From CAVPLU01 sp050012535 (GTDB taxonomy: Archaea; Thermoproteota; Bathyarchaeia; 40CM-2-53-6), in contig JBEKGZ010000054.1 in the NCBI GenBank assembly GCA_050012535.1, positions 1 through 10,852 on the forward strand: a DNA stretch of 10,852 bases, given 5' to 3'. Shown here in pieces: positions 1-8,448 of this stretch. The first letter of the stretch is position 1. Each line of letters starts with the position of its first letter. The notes under the pieces were generated by a model. It was not told the origin of the DNA. It made no database searches and saw only the letters and a list, made by a program, of their open reading frames with translations. The position numbers were made by a program, and so were the translations under genes.

Positions 1-2687
1 GGGTCATTCATGAAGCCAAGCCTTTGTGCCATTTCGAGGCCCCTCTCAACTTCGTCAAGGGCCAGGGACCAATCCCCCTTCAACCAATCCAGATACGACA
101 GCCAAGCATACGACCCAGCCTCAGATGGTATAACGTACTCACGCCTAGCCACTTCGAGGGACTGAAGAGCATACTCTCGCCCCTTTGCAATGTTCCTGCA
201 AAATGTGTACACGCTCAGATTGGTCAGGATATTGGTTGCCAAGTAATGGAATCCATGATGCAATGCCAAGTCGAGAGCTTCCTCAAGGAGCAGCAGGCAC
301 TCGTCGATTCGACCCGATTCCACTAGGAAGGAAGCTTTCGTGGTGAGCGTTTCCACGACGACGGCAAGGTTCCCGCTCTTCTGCCCCGCCTCCAGACCCT
401 TGTCAACCCAGGTTTTTGCTTCATCGTAGTTGTCCGAAAGCCAATGTGCGAGGCTCGAGTAAAGTGCGGCGGCTTCGTAACTTTCTGGGTCAGCCTCGAC
501 GTATTTGAGCGCGCGTCTTAGGATCGAAATTCCGTCCTGAATCCCAGTTGGCTTGGCTCTGAAGAGCGCATAGGACAGGTCTACTGATATTCTGGCGCAT
601 GCCTTGAAGTCATGGAGCTTCTCATTGAGATTGAGCGCCTGCTGATAGTGGCGAGCGCTGTCTTGTGGTTGGCCTGCAAGATTGTAGCAGGCAGCAAGCT
701 TTTCGAGGATGCTTGCCTTCTCTCTCTCCTTCCCTTCTTCAAGTTCAATGAGGTCTAACGCACGCTTGTAGTTGGTTGTCGCTTGTTGGTATGCGTGGAT
801 TGCCCTGTTTCGGTCTCCCGCCATGATCGAATACTTGATGGTTCGTTCAGTGTCTCCTCCTTCCGAGAAATGGTTGGCGATAGCTTCAGCTTGGCCTTCA
901 AGGGTTTTCGAGTATGCTCTTTGCATAGCCTCGGCGATCTTGAGATGGTACTTGGCTCTTCGAATAGGGATCAGGTCGTTCAGGAGCAGCTCTCTTATCC
1001 GGTCGTCAGTGAACTTGAAGATGTTCTTCTGACGCGGAATCTGCTGCACAAGTCCGGCCGAGAACGCGGCTTCAAGCCTCTGGAGCAGTGGATCCTCCTC
1101 GATCTGAGAGAACTCTCGCAAGACTTCGAAATCGAAATCGAGACCTATGACCGAGGCCATCGTTAGCACGTTGATTGTTTCCGGCTCGAGCCTCTTGAGC
1201 CTGGACTTCAGAGCAGATTTCACGCTGTCGGGAAGGACTATTTCCTGAACCGGTTTGAGATCCCAGCCTTTCTCCGTTCGAAAGATAGCTCCGTCTTCGA
1301 CGAGGGACCGCAAGATCTCCTCCGCGAAGAATGGGTTGCCCCCGGTCCGCTGGTGGATTAGCTCTGCGAATTCTGAGGATACGGTCTGTTCTCCAAAGGC
1401 CTGTTTGATGAGGTCTGTTGTCTCTTCTTTGTTGAGGTTCTTTACCTGAATTGTTTCAAGTAGACGTTGTTTGTTCAGTTTCATAAGCGTCTGATAGATC
1501 GGGCTGTCAGGTTGGACATCCTCCGTTTTGCAGGAACACACCGTCAATACTCGAAGACCACTAGCGCTCCGGACGAAATACTCCAACAGGTCTGTGGATG
1601 ACTGGTCAGCCCACTGCATGTCGTCAAGTAGTAGTAGCAGAGGAGTCTGGCTGCATATCGAGATGAAGAACTGTGCAACCGTGCCGTAGAATCGGAGTTT
1701 ATCCTGTCGTTCCTCAATTGGTTTGTATGGCGGAATAGTCCCAAGCTTTGCAGCGACATCCGGTACCAAACGGGCAAATTCGGGGGCATGTTGCCCCAGC
1801 GCTCGACGCAACAGTTCGGCCGGTGCTTGGGCCACGTATTGCCTTGCAGCATCGATCCAAGCTGCGTAGGGTAAGCCGTCCTCGGCGGTTCCGTAAAGTA
1901 CAGCCGCACCCTCAGACTGGGCGCGAATAGCAAACTCTTGCATGAGACGGGTCTTCCCTACGCCTGTTTCTCCTTGCAGTGCAACCACAGACGACCTATT
2001 TTTGAGCGCGTTCTCGTAGGCTGTCTTGAGTCTTGTGAGTTCTGCTGCTCGGCCAACTAGAGATGTGAACCAACGCGGCTCCTGGAACGGGACAGTCGGA
2101 AGCGGACGTTGAACGGCCTCAAGGCCACTCGTTGCTTTCCGTAGCGAGATGGCGTAGACTTCTAGTGGAGATTGTACGTTCTTGAGTTCCTGCTTTCCGA
2201 GATCGATGATTTCATGGTCGATCTTGTTCCAGACTTGATCATAGACCTGGCGTGAGATGCAAATTCCTCCCGGCTCAGATAGCGGTTGCACACGAGACGC
2301 GATATTCACCGCATCTCCGAAAACGTCGCCTTCACGGTGCACTACGTCGCCGAGGTGGATGCCAATTCGCAGCTGAGTCTCTTTTCCTGCGTATGAGAGT
2401 TGTTTCTCCTCTTGCAGTGTTTCTTGGATGTCAATTGCACAGCGAACAGCATCTAGCGTGTTGACGAACTCTACCAGGAAGGCATCTCCGATTGTCTTGA
2501 TCTCTTGTCCTCCGTGTCTTTCAAAAATGGGGCGTAGCACGGCTTTCTGTTTTTCTAGGACCTCAAGAGCGACTGCCTCACTCTCTTGTGCGAGGGCCGT
2601 ATAGCCTACGAGGTCCGTGAACATTACGGCTGCCAGTCTCCGCTCGTCCTTCGACGCAGGTCTTCCGGGATGGAGGGAGCTTGGCAC
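1..2687 (-). CDS. Class III adenylate/guanylate cyclase - ATPase - TPR signalling protein (3' end outside window)
   Basis: I translated the reverse strand and found one frame open from 2687 to the left edge (895 codons, no stop reached), so the C-terminus is missing. Residues about 15-180 form a class III nucleotidyl cyclase domain: FTDLVGYTAL with metal-binding D25, IKTIGDAFLVEF with K64 and D68, and GDVFGDAVNIASR with N128 and R132. The usual catalytic residues are therefore present, and synthesis of a cyclic nucleotide is likely. A linker leads to a STAND/AAA_16-type ATPase with Walker A GETGVGKT (239-246), Walker B LLLLLDDMQWAD (350-361) and a later TGGNPFFAEEIL motif. The remainder is helical, TPR-like repeats. 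The GTG at 2687 is the only usual start between the in-frame TGA upstream and the cyclase domain, and no Shine-Dalgarno precedes it. The 156 bases between this start and the aminopeptidase stop show no convincing promoter. The ligand sensed and the effector are unknown. Confidence 0.9.
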   Translation of the reverse strand, partial: MPSSLHPGRPASKDERRLAAVMFTDLVGYTALAQESEAVALEVLEKQKAVLRPIFERHGGQEIKTIGDAFLVEFVNTLDAVRCAIDIQETLQEEKQLSYAGKETQLRIGIHLGDVVHREGDVFGDAVNIASRVQPLSEPGGICISRQVYDQVWNKIDHEIIDLGKQELKNVQSPLEVYAISLRKATSGLEAVQRPLPTVPFQEPRWFTSLVGRAAELTRLKTAYENALKNRSSVVALQGETGVGKTRLMQEFAIRAQSEGAAVLYGTAEDGLPYAAWIDAARQYVAQAPAELLRRALGQHAPEFARLVPDVAAKLGTIPPYKPIEERQDKLRFYGTVAQFFISICSQTPLLLLLDDMQWADQSSTDLLEYFVRSASGLRVLTVCSCKTEDVQPDSPIYQTLMKLNKQRLLETIQVKNLNKEETTDLIKQAFGEQTVSSEFAELIHQRTGGNPFFAEEILRSLVEDGAIFRTEKGWDLKPVQEIVLPDSVKSALKSRLKRLEPETINVLTMASVIGLDFDFEVLREFSQIEEDPLLQRLEAAFSAGLVQQIPRQKNIFKFTDDRIRELLLNDLIPIRRAKYHLKIAEAMQRAYSKTLEGQAEAIANHFSEGGDTERTIKYSIMAGDRNRAIHAYQQATTNYKRALDLIELEEGKEREKASILEKLAACYNLAGQPQDSARHYQQALNLNEKLHDFKACARISVDLSYALFRAKPTGIQDGISILRRALKYVEADPESYEAAALYSSLAHWLSDNYDEAKTWVDKGLEAGQKSGNLAVVVETLTTKASFLVESGRIDECLLLLEEALDLALHHGFHYLATNILTNLSVYTFCRNIAKGREYALQSLEVARREYVIPSEAGSYAWLSYLDWLKGDWSLALDEVERGLEMAQRLGFMND

Positions 2688-2843
2688 GAGAAGGACCAGT
2701 AGTAACTCGAATACCGACAGTCAAATGCGTTTCCTTCATCCCGTTTCCAACCAAGCAGCCAGGGAAGGAAATCGGCTAGATACGGGTCGATTCTACTTGC
2801 ATTCTGTTGGTGAGATTGTCCTAACCTAGGTACAATGAGTCCC

Positions 2844-5231
2844 CTATGCCTCGCCCGGGAAGCTGTTCACAAGCCTTTGGTAGATCTTAAGCTTCTCCAG
2901 CCCAGCCTTGATCCCGTTTTGTGCTTCTGGTACTCTATTCTCGTTGAAGTATCTTTCAACTTCTTCAACTCTGCCGATACCGAGAATAGGGATGCAGGAC
3001 TGGAGCAATCGCGAAAGGTCCCCCGTACCCTCATAGACTCCTCTCAGATGCGGCATGCTTGACTTGAGCCACGTCCAGGTCGTGTCCTTAGCATAGGGGT
3101 TTCTCATGGCCGCTGAGATGAGGGTCACTTGATCCTGTTTCTTCACTTCACCCCCCTTCACCAACTCGAACAACTTGGAAAGCAGTCGAGGTTCCTTGAA
3201 AGTCGCCATCGAAACGAGCAGTCTCTCCTTCTCCTCATCAGAAGTGCTCTCTCTGTATTTCCTCGCGACAGCTTCGAAATTCCCATATGCTCTGGCGTAC
3301 GCCACGGCAACTGCCTCTTTCATGTCTGGTTCGACGGTCTCATACTTGTCGTACCGAGATCCGAGCTTGGCGGCATAGTCGTCATCAATCATTGCCAATC
3401 TGGCTGAGATGATACCTCGCATCATGGAGCTGATCTCATCAACCCTGTTCTCAAGAGCTGCAAGCTGAGCCCTGTGAAAATCTCTTGAAACCTCAGCAAT
3501 CTTCGACCCCACAATAGAGTATAGAAATGCAAGCTGGTCCGAGACTTCGCGTGCAGGCAGATAGTCCGGCTCGTTCGAATACCTCTTCACGAGCGCCAAG
3601 TATTCTGCAAACGTCATCCTGCCTGCCAGAAGGAAGGCTATGGCGTCAAACGCGATTCCCCACCTGTCAGGTGCCGATGGATTGGCTGCCCAAACGAGGT
3701 CATCAAGTCCTTTGTAGTGCACTCTGTAGAAGCCCGTTCGGTCGCTGTTGAGTTGCAGAGACTTCACATTCTCTGTGTCGATTGTGTCCTCTTCCATGTC
3801 TAGGAGCAGTCTCTTCGACTGGCCGTTGACTTTCATGATAATAGGTATCGGCCAGATTGCCTTCTCGTGTTCACCGGAGAGGAAGAATCTCTCTTGCCGC
3901 ACTACTATCTTTTCTCGATCGACAGTTGCCGTCACGACTGGATATCCAGGCTTGCCTATCCATTCGGTCATGATCCTTGCGACTTGTCTGCCAGAGCTTT
4001 CATCCAATGAGTTCCACAGGTCGATTCCGGCTGCGTTCGAGAATCTGTAGCGTTCAAGATAGTTGTGGACCCCCTTCCTGAACTCGTCGGGTCCAGTGTA
4101 GGCTTCGATCATTCTGAGAATGCTTGCACCTTTTCCATATGTTATCGCATCGAATATCTGTTGTATGTCATCCGGGGATTTCACGTCAGCCTCAATTGGG
4201 TGCGTATTTTTCAGGGAGTCCATGTTCATGGCGGGGGAGGTCTCATCTATCAGGAAGTCTTGCCAAGCATTCCATTCCGGGAATACCGCGTCGACTACTT
4301 TGTGGCCCATGAGCGTAGCGAAACTCTCGTTCAGCCAGAGATCGTTCCACCACTTCATGGTGACAAGGTTTCCAAACCATTGATGTGCTAGCTCATGAGA
4401 TATGACCTGGGCAACGCTCTTCCTAGTGGCAAAACTGCTATTCTTGTCGACGTACAGCGCGGTTTCTCTGAAGGTTACTGCACCCCAGTTCTCCATGGCA
4501 CCAGCGGCGAACTCTGGAACCCCAATCAAGTGAACTTTCGGAAGCACGTACGGCGTGCCGAAATAGGATTGATAGAAATCAAGCGATTTCTTGGCAACCT
4601 GAAGTGCGAATTCTCCGTTGCGTGCTTTGCCAGGAGTTCCCGCAACTATCACATCTATGCTACCCAGTCGTTCCTTGATCTCCTCGAACCTACCTATCCC
4701 CAGATAGAGGAGGTAGGTCGACATCCGCGGCGTTCTCTGAAATGTAACTAATTTCCTGCCATCTTCCATCTTCACTGATTCAAAAGGGGTGTTTGATATC
4801 GCGTCTAGGTCCTTGTCGATTCTCACTGTGAGCTTGAATTCGGCCTTGCACTCGGGGCGATCCACGCAGGGCAGGAGTCTTCTTGCATTGGCGGCCTCGA
4901 AATCTGTCGTAATGATGTATGTCCCGTCGTACGGAGCCTTATAGATACCCGCCAAGGTGTCTGGAATCTCACCAGAGTATCGGACTTCCAGTACTCCCTT
5001 GAAAGGACCGCTCTTCACCACCAAGTTGTCGTCTTTCTGTTCGAACCGGTAGGTCCTTCCGTTGCTCGATACGCTTGAGACATGTAGTCCCGAAGAGTTC
5101 AGAGAAATATCTTCCTTAGAGTCGAGTGTTATGAGCAGCTTACCGTTGAATCTGAGATCCCGAAAGCTCAAATCGAGAAACAGATCGTAACGCTCGACCC
5201 GCACGGCAACAAGTTTGCTTTCTTCAGACAT
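2844..5231 (-). CDS. M1 family zinc aminopeptidase (tricorn interacting factor F2/F3-like)
   Basis: A 795-residue zinc aminopeptidase that removes N-terminal residues from peptides, probably in the cytosol because no signal peptide is visible. Motifs appear in canonical order. TDFEAANARRLLPCVDRP (109-126) matches the conserved N-terminal substrate-pocket segment. GAMENWG (244-250) is the exopeptidase motif. HELAH (279-283) with E302 gives the HEXXH-X18-E zinc site. Y365 in ITYGKGA is the expected catalytic tyrosine. The C-terminal half is the helical ERAP1_C-like domain. The length fits archaeal tricorn factors F2/F3 (about 780 residues), which trim products of the tricorn protease or proteasome. 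I chose the ATG at 5231 over an in-frame ATG at 5336 because the shorter protein starts directly at the first beta strand and overlaps the upstream CDGSH gene by only 8 bases (ATGTCTGA), a typical coupled arrangement. Family assignment is firm; the exact peptide preference cannot be read from the sequence. Confidence 0.95.
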   Translation of the reverse strand: MSEESKLVAVRVERYDLFLDLSFRDLRFNGKLLITLDSKEDISLNSSGLHVSSVSSNGRTYRFEQKDDNLVVKSGPFKGVLEVRYSGEIPDTLAGIYKAPYDGTYIITTDFEAANARRLLPCVDRPECKAEFKLTVRIDKDLDAISNTPFESVKMEDGRKLVTFQRTPRMSTYLLYLGIGRFEEIKERLGSIDVIVAGTPGKARNGEFALQVAKKSLDFYQSYFGTPYVLPKVHLIGVPEFAAGAMENWGAVTFRETALYVDKNSSFATRKSVAQVISHELAHQWFGNLVTMKWWNDLWLNESFATLMGHKVVDAVFPEWNAWQDFLIDETSPAMNMDSLKNTHPIEADVKSPDDIQQIFDAITYGKGASILRMIEAYTGPDEFRKGVHNYLERYRFSNAAGIDLWNSLDESSGRQVARIMTEWIGKPGYPVVTATVDREKIVVRQERFFLSGEHEKAIWPIPIIMKVNGQSKRLLLDMEEDTIDTENVKSLQLNSDRTGFYRVHYKGLDDLVWAANPSAPDRWGIAFDAIAFLLAGRMTFAEYLALVKRYSNEPDYLPAREVSDQLAFLYSIVGSKIAEVSRDFHRAQLAALENRVDEISSMMRGIISARLAMIDDDYAAKLGSRYDKYETVEPDMKEAVAVAYARAYGNFEAVARKYRESTSDEEKERLLVSMATFKEPRLLSKLFELVKGGEVKKQDQVTLISAAMRNPYAKDTTWTWLKSSMPHLRGVYEGTGDLSRLLQSCIPILGIGRVEEVERYFNENRVPEAQNGIKAGLEKLKIYQRLVNSFPGEA

Positions 5232-5934
5232 CTGTGAATTCAACCTGGATATGGCTGCCATCGCAGAATGGCTTGTTGGCTGAGCTGCCACAACGGCACA
5301 AAGCAACGCGATTTCTAGTCTCGTATTTGGTTCCATCCGATGAGTGCAACGGTACGCGGCCCTTTACCCAGATCGGCCCACTGGCTTTCTGTTGCGGATC
5401 CTCTACTAGACTGATAGATGGCTCGAGTTCAGGTTCGATTGGTTCCCCAGTCTTCTTATCCCAAACCACGAGCCTCCCTGAGGGGCAGTTGAGTGCTTCC
5501 CTGATCGCGATTTCCCTCGATTTTGCGTCAGCAGAATCTCGGGTGAGTTTCCAAATCCCGCCTGCAGCATCGCAGAAACGAGCATTGGTGCAAAGGTCCT
5601 GAACATCAGTCAGAACAAGGTCAGGTCCTGGTATGTTCTTGGCCTGTTCAATGTAGCTCTTCCGACTCGCGGTCTCGGTGCCATCGAAACCAATCGCGAC
5701 GTGTGTATCGTCGCAGTAGGGCGTTTTTCCTGACTGACCGCAACGGCAAAGGTCATACTTCTCCCGACTTGGGTAACGATGCCCCGTACTCCACTTGACC
5801 GAGTAACCCTCACTGTCCGTCAAGATGGTTTCCTTGGCTAAGGGCAAACCGCCAAGAACACGATACGGCCCGTTCTCAACAATCACTATCCTGCAGTCTT
5901 CCCTTCTCGAGGGCTTTTCCATTTTCCTGGCCAT
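5224..5934 (-). CDS. CDGSH iron-sulfur protein with two CDGSH motifs flanking a degenerate ferredoxin-like centre
   Basis: A 236-residue soluble iron-sulfur protein. Two CDGSH-type sites are visible: C63, C65, C74 and H78 in LCRCGQSGKTPYCDDTH, and C213, C215, C224 and H228 in LCRCGSSANKPFCDGSH. Each has the three-Cys one-His ligand set that holds a 2Fe-2S cluster. The first reads CDDTH in place of CDGSH. Between them, C115, C121 and C150 (the last in NCPSGRLVVWD) resemble the Fer4_19-type mono-cluster domain seen in other multi-domain CDGSH proteins. Electron transfer or iron-sulfur/redox sensing is the family-level role; the partner is unknown. The ATG at 5934 is preferred because a TATA-like box lies 32 bases upstream; an in-frame ATG four codons on is possible. 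The last 8 bases overlap the aminopeptidase start, so the two are probably co-translated. Confidence 0.92.
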   Translation of the reverse strand: MARKMEKPSRREDCRIVIVENGPYRVLGGLPLAKETILTDSEGYSVKWSTGHRYPSREKYDLCRCGQSGKTPYCDDTHVAIGFDGTETASRKSYIEQAKNIPGPDLVLTDVQDLCTNARFCDAAGGIWKLTRDSADAKSREIAIREALNCPSGRLVVWDKKTGEPIEPELEPSISLVEDPQQKASGPIWVKGRVPLHSSDGTKYETRNRVALCRCGSSANKPFCDGSHIQVEFTDV

Positions 5935-5965
5935 ATGCGCTCGAGTCAGTTGTTAGCGAGCCCTG

Positions 5966-5972
5966 TATTTAA
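5966..5972 (-). promoter_or_regulatory. TATA-like box for the CDGSH-aminopeptidase operon
   Basis: TTAAATA on the minus strand, ending 32 bases before the ATG of the CDGSH gene. With the usual archaeal spacing of about 26 bases to the start site, transcription would begin some 8-9 bases before the ATG, giving a nearly leaderless mRNA. No purine-rich BRE is obvious just upstream. This is the best promoter candidate in the window. Confidence 0.55.
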
Positions 5973-6126
5973 CAAGGAACCGGCGGCTGACCATACGCAG
6001 TGAGAAACGAGTCAGATCGCTCTTGCGTTTCCCGTTCAAGTCTATGGCACGTGTGCAACTCAATTCGAGTGTGATTACGCGTTCTCTGGAGGCAACAAGC
6101 TGCTTGAGGATGATTCGTCCATTCCA

Positions 6127-6133
6127 CTTATTA
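6127..6133 (+). promoter_or_regulatory. Weak TATA-like element before the zinc finger-HtrA pair
   Basis: CTTATTA lies 32-38 bases upstream of the GTG start of the C2H2 gene, the same spacing as the stronger box of the divergent CDGSH gene. The match to an archaeal TATA box is poor, so the call rests mostly on position. The divergent spacer 5973-6164 shows no other supported gene. Confidence 0.28.
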
Positions 6134-6164
6134 GCAGACCACATGGCCTCGTTCGCACCTAAGC

Positions 6165-6431
6165 GTGGAGAACTTGGCCGTCTTCCAAGATCACAGAGGC
6201 AGGAGCCATGAGGATAGGCTACTTCTCATCGGCATCTACTCCTGCCTTCTTTGCGAGCGCCGCTTCAGCACCAAGCTTCAACTGAACCGGCATTACCGTA
6301 ACAGGCACGGAGAGAATATCCAGGACTATGGAGGAGAAGGCCGCGTCCTGATCGTCTGGTGTCCTCGTCTCGTCCGCAAACCACACGACTTTCGAGACGC
6401 CTTTAAGCACTTGGATCATCAGACCGACTAG
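6165..6431 (+). CDS. Single C2H2 zinc-finger mini-protein
   Basis: An 88-residue protein starting at GTG, the only usual start after the in-frame TAG at 6132-6134. Residues about 27-49 form a textbook C2H2 finger: CLLC, then ERRF, then six residues to L, and HYRNRH. The spacing is C-X2-C-X3-F-X5-L-X2-H-X4-H, with both hydrophobic core positions present. It is followed by a short basic/aromatic tail. Such fingers bind nucleic acid or protein; a single finger alone usually gives little DNA specificity, so a regulatory or partner-binding role is inference. Its stop lies 10 bases before the HtrA start, so the two are probably one transcript. An overlapping open frame on the other strand (6219-6452 and beyond) also looks protein-like, but the exact finger spacing favours this one. 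Confidence 0.72.
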   Translation: MENLAVFQDHRGRSHEDRLLLIGIYSCLLCERRFSTKLQLNRHYRNRHGENIQDYGGEGRVLIVWCPRLVRKPHDFRDAFKHLDHQTD

Positions 6432-6441
6432 GCGGTCTACC

Positions 6442-7656
6442 ATGTCTACGAAACAGACTTCCCCGAGAATACTCGCTGTTCTCCTTGTTCTCGTGATCGG
6501 GTTTGCTGCAGCTGCTTTCTCATTCGGCATAGCCCTCACAGAGGAGAGCTCCAAAGTCAACACGTTTCAAGACCTAGCGGCGGAACTGCAGACCAGAAAC
6601 AGCCAGCTAGAGAGCAGCCTATCCTCATTGAGCCGACCTCAAGGAAACGTTACTGCCTACGGGATTAATCCGGCGCAAATCTACGGCAACTCCAACCGCA
6701 GCGTTGTGACTATCCAAGGTTCGGAGGTCGCAGTCGTAGATACCCTCTTCGGTCCCCAGAAGACCATAGCAGGTGTACTCGGGTCCGGCTTCGTGATCGA
6801 CTTGTCGAACTCTTACTACGTGGTCACAAACTTTCACGTGGTTGATGGTATCGTGAACGCTACGGTGACCTTCTGGAACGGCCAGGCCTACCAAGCGAAA
6901 ATCATCGGTTCCGACGCATACAGCGACATAGCTGTGATCGCCACTCAAGCCTCACCCAGCGAGTTCTATCCTCTCGAATTCGCCCCGTCATCCTCTCTTG
7001 TGGTCGGACAACCAGTGGTTGCGATCAGGAACCCGTTCGGCCTTTCAGGTTCTGTTACCTTCGGGATCATAAGCCAGCTGGGAAGAACAATACAGTACCA
7101 GTCAGCAGGAGGAGGTTTCTCCATAGCTGATGTTATCCAGTTCAGTGCTCCGATAAATCCAGGAAATTCGGGCGGCCCACTCTTGGACGCCAATGGAATG
7201 GTCGTCGGAATGACGACGGCTGTTGCAAGCGGCTCTCAGGGCGTGGGCTTCGCAATACCGTCGGACACTATACTAAGAGAGCTGTCGTCCCTGTTAAGCA
7301 GCGGAAAATACGACAAGCACCCCTACATTGGATTTCAAGTCGCCGACATGAACTATCAACTATCACAGATCATGAAAACTAATGCCACCTACGGCGTGTT
7401 GATAGAAAAAACGGTCACAGGCGGCCCAGCAGACAAAGCTCACTTAAGAGGTGGACAACAAGTTGTGACGATCGGCGGACAACAGTACCTTATCGGTGGA
7501 GATGTCATAGTCTCAATAGACGGCACGAGAATCGTCAACTACGATGCGTTCTCAACCTATCTGGAGAGGCATACAATTCCGGAACAGACAATTCGGGTCG
7601 GCATCATCAGAGCCAGCAGCTACCTAGAAGTGCAAGTTACACTCGGCAGCTACTAA
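6442..7656 (+). CDS. Membrane-anchored HtrA/DegP-type serine protease with PDZ domain
   Basis: A 404-residue trypsin-like serine protease of the HtrA type, which degrades or refolds damaged proteins outside the cytoplasmic membrane. One hydrophobic segment at residues 10-31 acts as an N-terminal anchor or uncleaved signal. A polar, helix-prone linker follows to about residue 65, then the protease domain. The triad is visible: H132 in VVTNFHVVDG, D162 in YSDIAVI and S243 in NPGNSGGPLLD. A single PDZ domain spans about 293-402, with the IGGDVIVSIDG core around 351-361. The start ATG lies 10 bases after the stop of the C2H2 gene, with only a weak purine-rich GGCGG upstream, consistent with translation within an operon. 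Length and domain order are normal for archaeal and bacterial HtrA. The 105 bases after the stop lead to the convergent kinase gene and contain no clear terminator. Confidence 0.93.
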   Translation: MSTKQTSPRILAVLLVLVIGFAAAAFSFGIALTEESSKVNTFQDLAAELQTRNSQLESSLSSLSRPQGNVTAYGINPAQIYGNSNRSVVTIQGSEVAVVDTLFGPQKTIAGVLGSGFVIDLSNSYYVVTNFHVVDGIVNATVTFWNGQAYQAKIIGSDAYSDIAVIATQASPSEFYPLEFAPSSSLVVGQPVVAIRNPFGLSGSVTFGIISQLGRTIQYQSAGGGFSIADVIQFSAPINPGNSGGPLLDANGMVVGMTTAVASGSQGVGFAIPSDTILRELSSLLSSGKYDKHPYIGFQVADMNYQLSQIMKTNATYGVLIEKTVTGGPADKAHLRGGQQVVTIGGQQYLIGGDVIVSIDGTRIVNYDAFSTYLERHTIPEQTIRVGIIRASSYLEVQVTLGSY

Positions 7657-7761
7657 GCTGCGGACATAGTAGTGGCACGTCATAATTCGGCTATTATCAC
7701 TTGTCTCAATTCCAGCGCGCGGATATGGTTTTGTGCACCATTCGAGAGCTGGGTAGATCGC

Positions 7762-8448
7762 TCAAATTCCCGGAAACATGTGCTCCATGAATCTTCTCCG
7801 GTAGGGGCTGACGTTGCTCTTGAGCAGCTCGGTTAGGACGTAGTAGCTGGTCTCAAAATCGGCTCCACTGTCGTTGTGAAATTTCATGACCGGCATAGTT
7901 GAGAGCGAAGGTTCCCGCGTCTTGTCCCACGCTTCGATCGCTCCAACTAGGTTTCTTTCTCGGTTACGCCTCTCCAATTCATCTCTACTCACGACCATGA
8001 CCACAAGCAGCGGCACAACGTCCTCAACTTTTGTACTGAGCAGGAATTCGCGTGTGGAATTTCGAGGCGCTGTACAATCCACAATCACATTGAGCCCTCT
8101 TCTCAGGGCGAGATCGCGTAGTGAAGCCAAACACGTGTACACAAACTCCTCATCGGCTGATGGTTGAGAGACACCGTAGAACATTGAGCGGACATCATCT
8201 ACGCTCAGTCTTACAAAGGTTGGATTGTCAGATACAAGCCGCTTCGAAAGCACGGTCTTACCAGAGCTTGGATATCCGCTAAGGACGATATTCCACAGTT
8301 TCCTTCTGAAGCTCAGGTTCCGTGCCTCCTCAAGAGAGCGGGATTCAATTCTCACACACGTGGTGGGGTGGATTTCTACGTTTTCATCATGCTCGTTCCG
8401 CAGCACTGTGAACATAAGTTCCAAGCGATGGAAGATTCCACTGGTCAC
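7762..8448 (-). CDS. P-loop kinase of AAA_33/PSTK/zeta-toxin-like type
   Basis: A 228-residue P-loop phosphotransferase. Walker A is GYPSSGKT (58-65). SVDDVR (82-87) matches the substrate-binding acidic motif of AAA_33, polynucleotide-kinase and zeta-like proteins. VIVDCTAPRNSTR (121-133) is the Walker B strand with the following R-containing helix. RRNRERN (160-166) is a lid-like basic segment. Archaeal PSTK and several small-molecule kinases share this layout, so the substrate cannot be named. About 50 residues precede the kinase core and match nothing I recognise. The frame opens with GTG at 8448; an ATG at 8415 (residue 12) is an equally possible start, and neither has a Shine-Dalgarno. 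The gene stands alone, convergent with HtrA and divergent from the next gene; no antitoxin-like partner is adjacent. Confidence 0.8.
   Translation of the reverse strand: MTSGIFHRLELMFTVLRNEHDENVEIHPTTCVRIESRSLEEARNLSFRRKLWNIVLSGYPSSGKTVLSKRLVSDNPTFVRLSVDDVRSMFYGVSQPSADEEFVYTCLASLRDLALRRGLNVIVDCTAPRNSTREFLLSTKVEDVVPLLVVMVVSRDELERRNRERNLVGAIEAWDKTREPSLSTMPVMKFHNDSGADFETSYYVLTELLKSNVSPYRRRFMEHMFPGI

Noticed and set aside
1544..1933. Minus-strand ORF of 129 codons
   Set aside because: It lies in a different frame inside the long cyclase-ATPase gene, whose frame is open throughout and carries the domain motifs.
6031..6046. GTTCAAGTC resembling a tRNA T-arm
   Set aside because: Flanking bases do not form the stem and no cloverleaf can be drawn.
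5953..6211. Overlapping short ORFs on both strands in the divergent promoter spacer
   Set aside because: Neither shows motifs or ribosome-binding sites, and they cover the likely promoters of the divergent genes.
6219..6563. Minus-strand ORF of 114 codons over the zinc-finger gene and the HtrA start
   Set aside because: The sequence reads plausibly, but it runs into the certain HtrA gene and shows no motif, while the plus strand has an exact C2H2 finger with correct core spacing.
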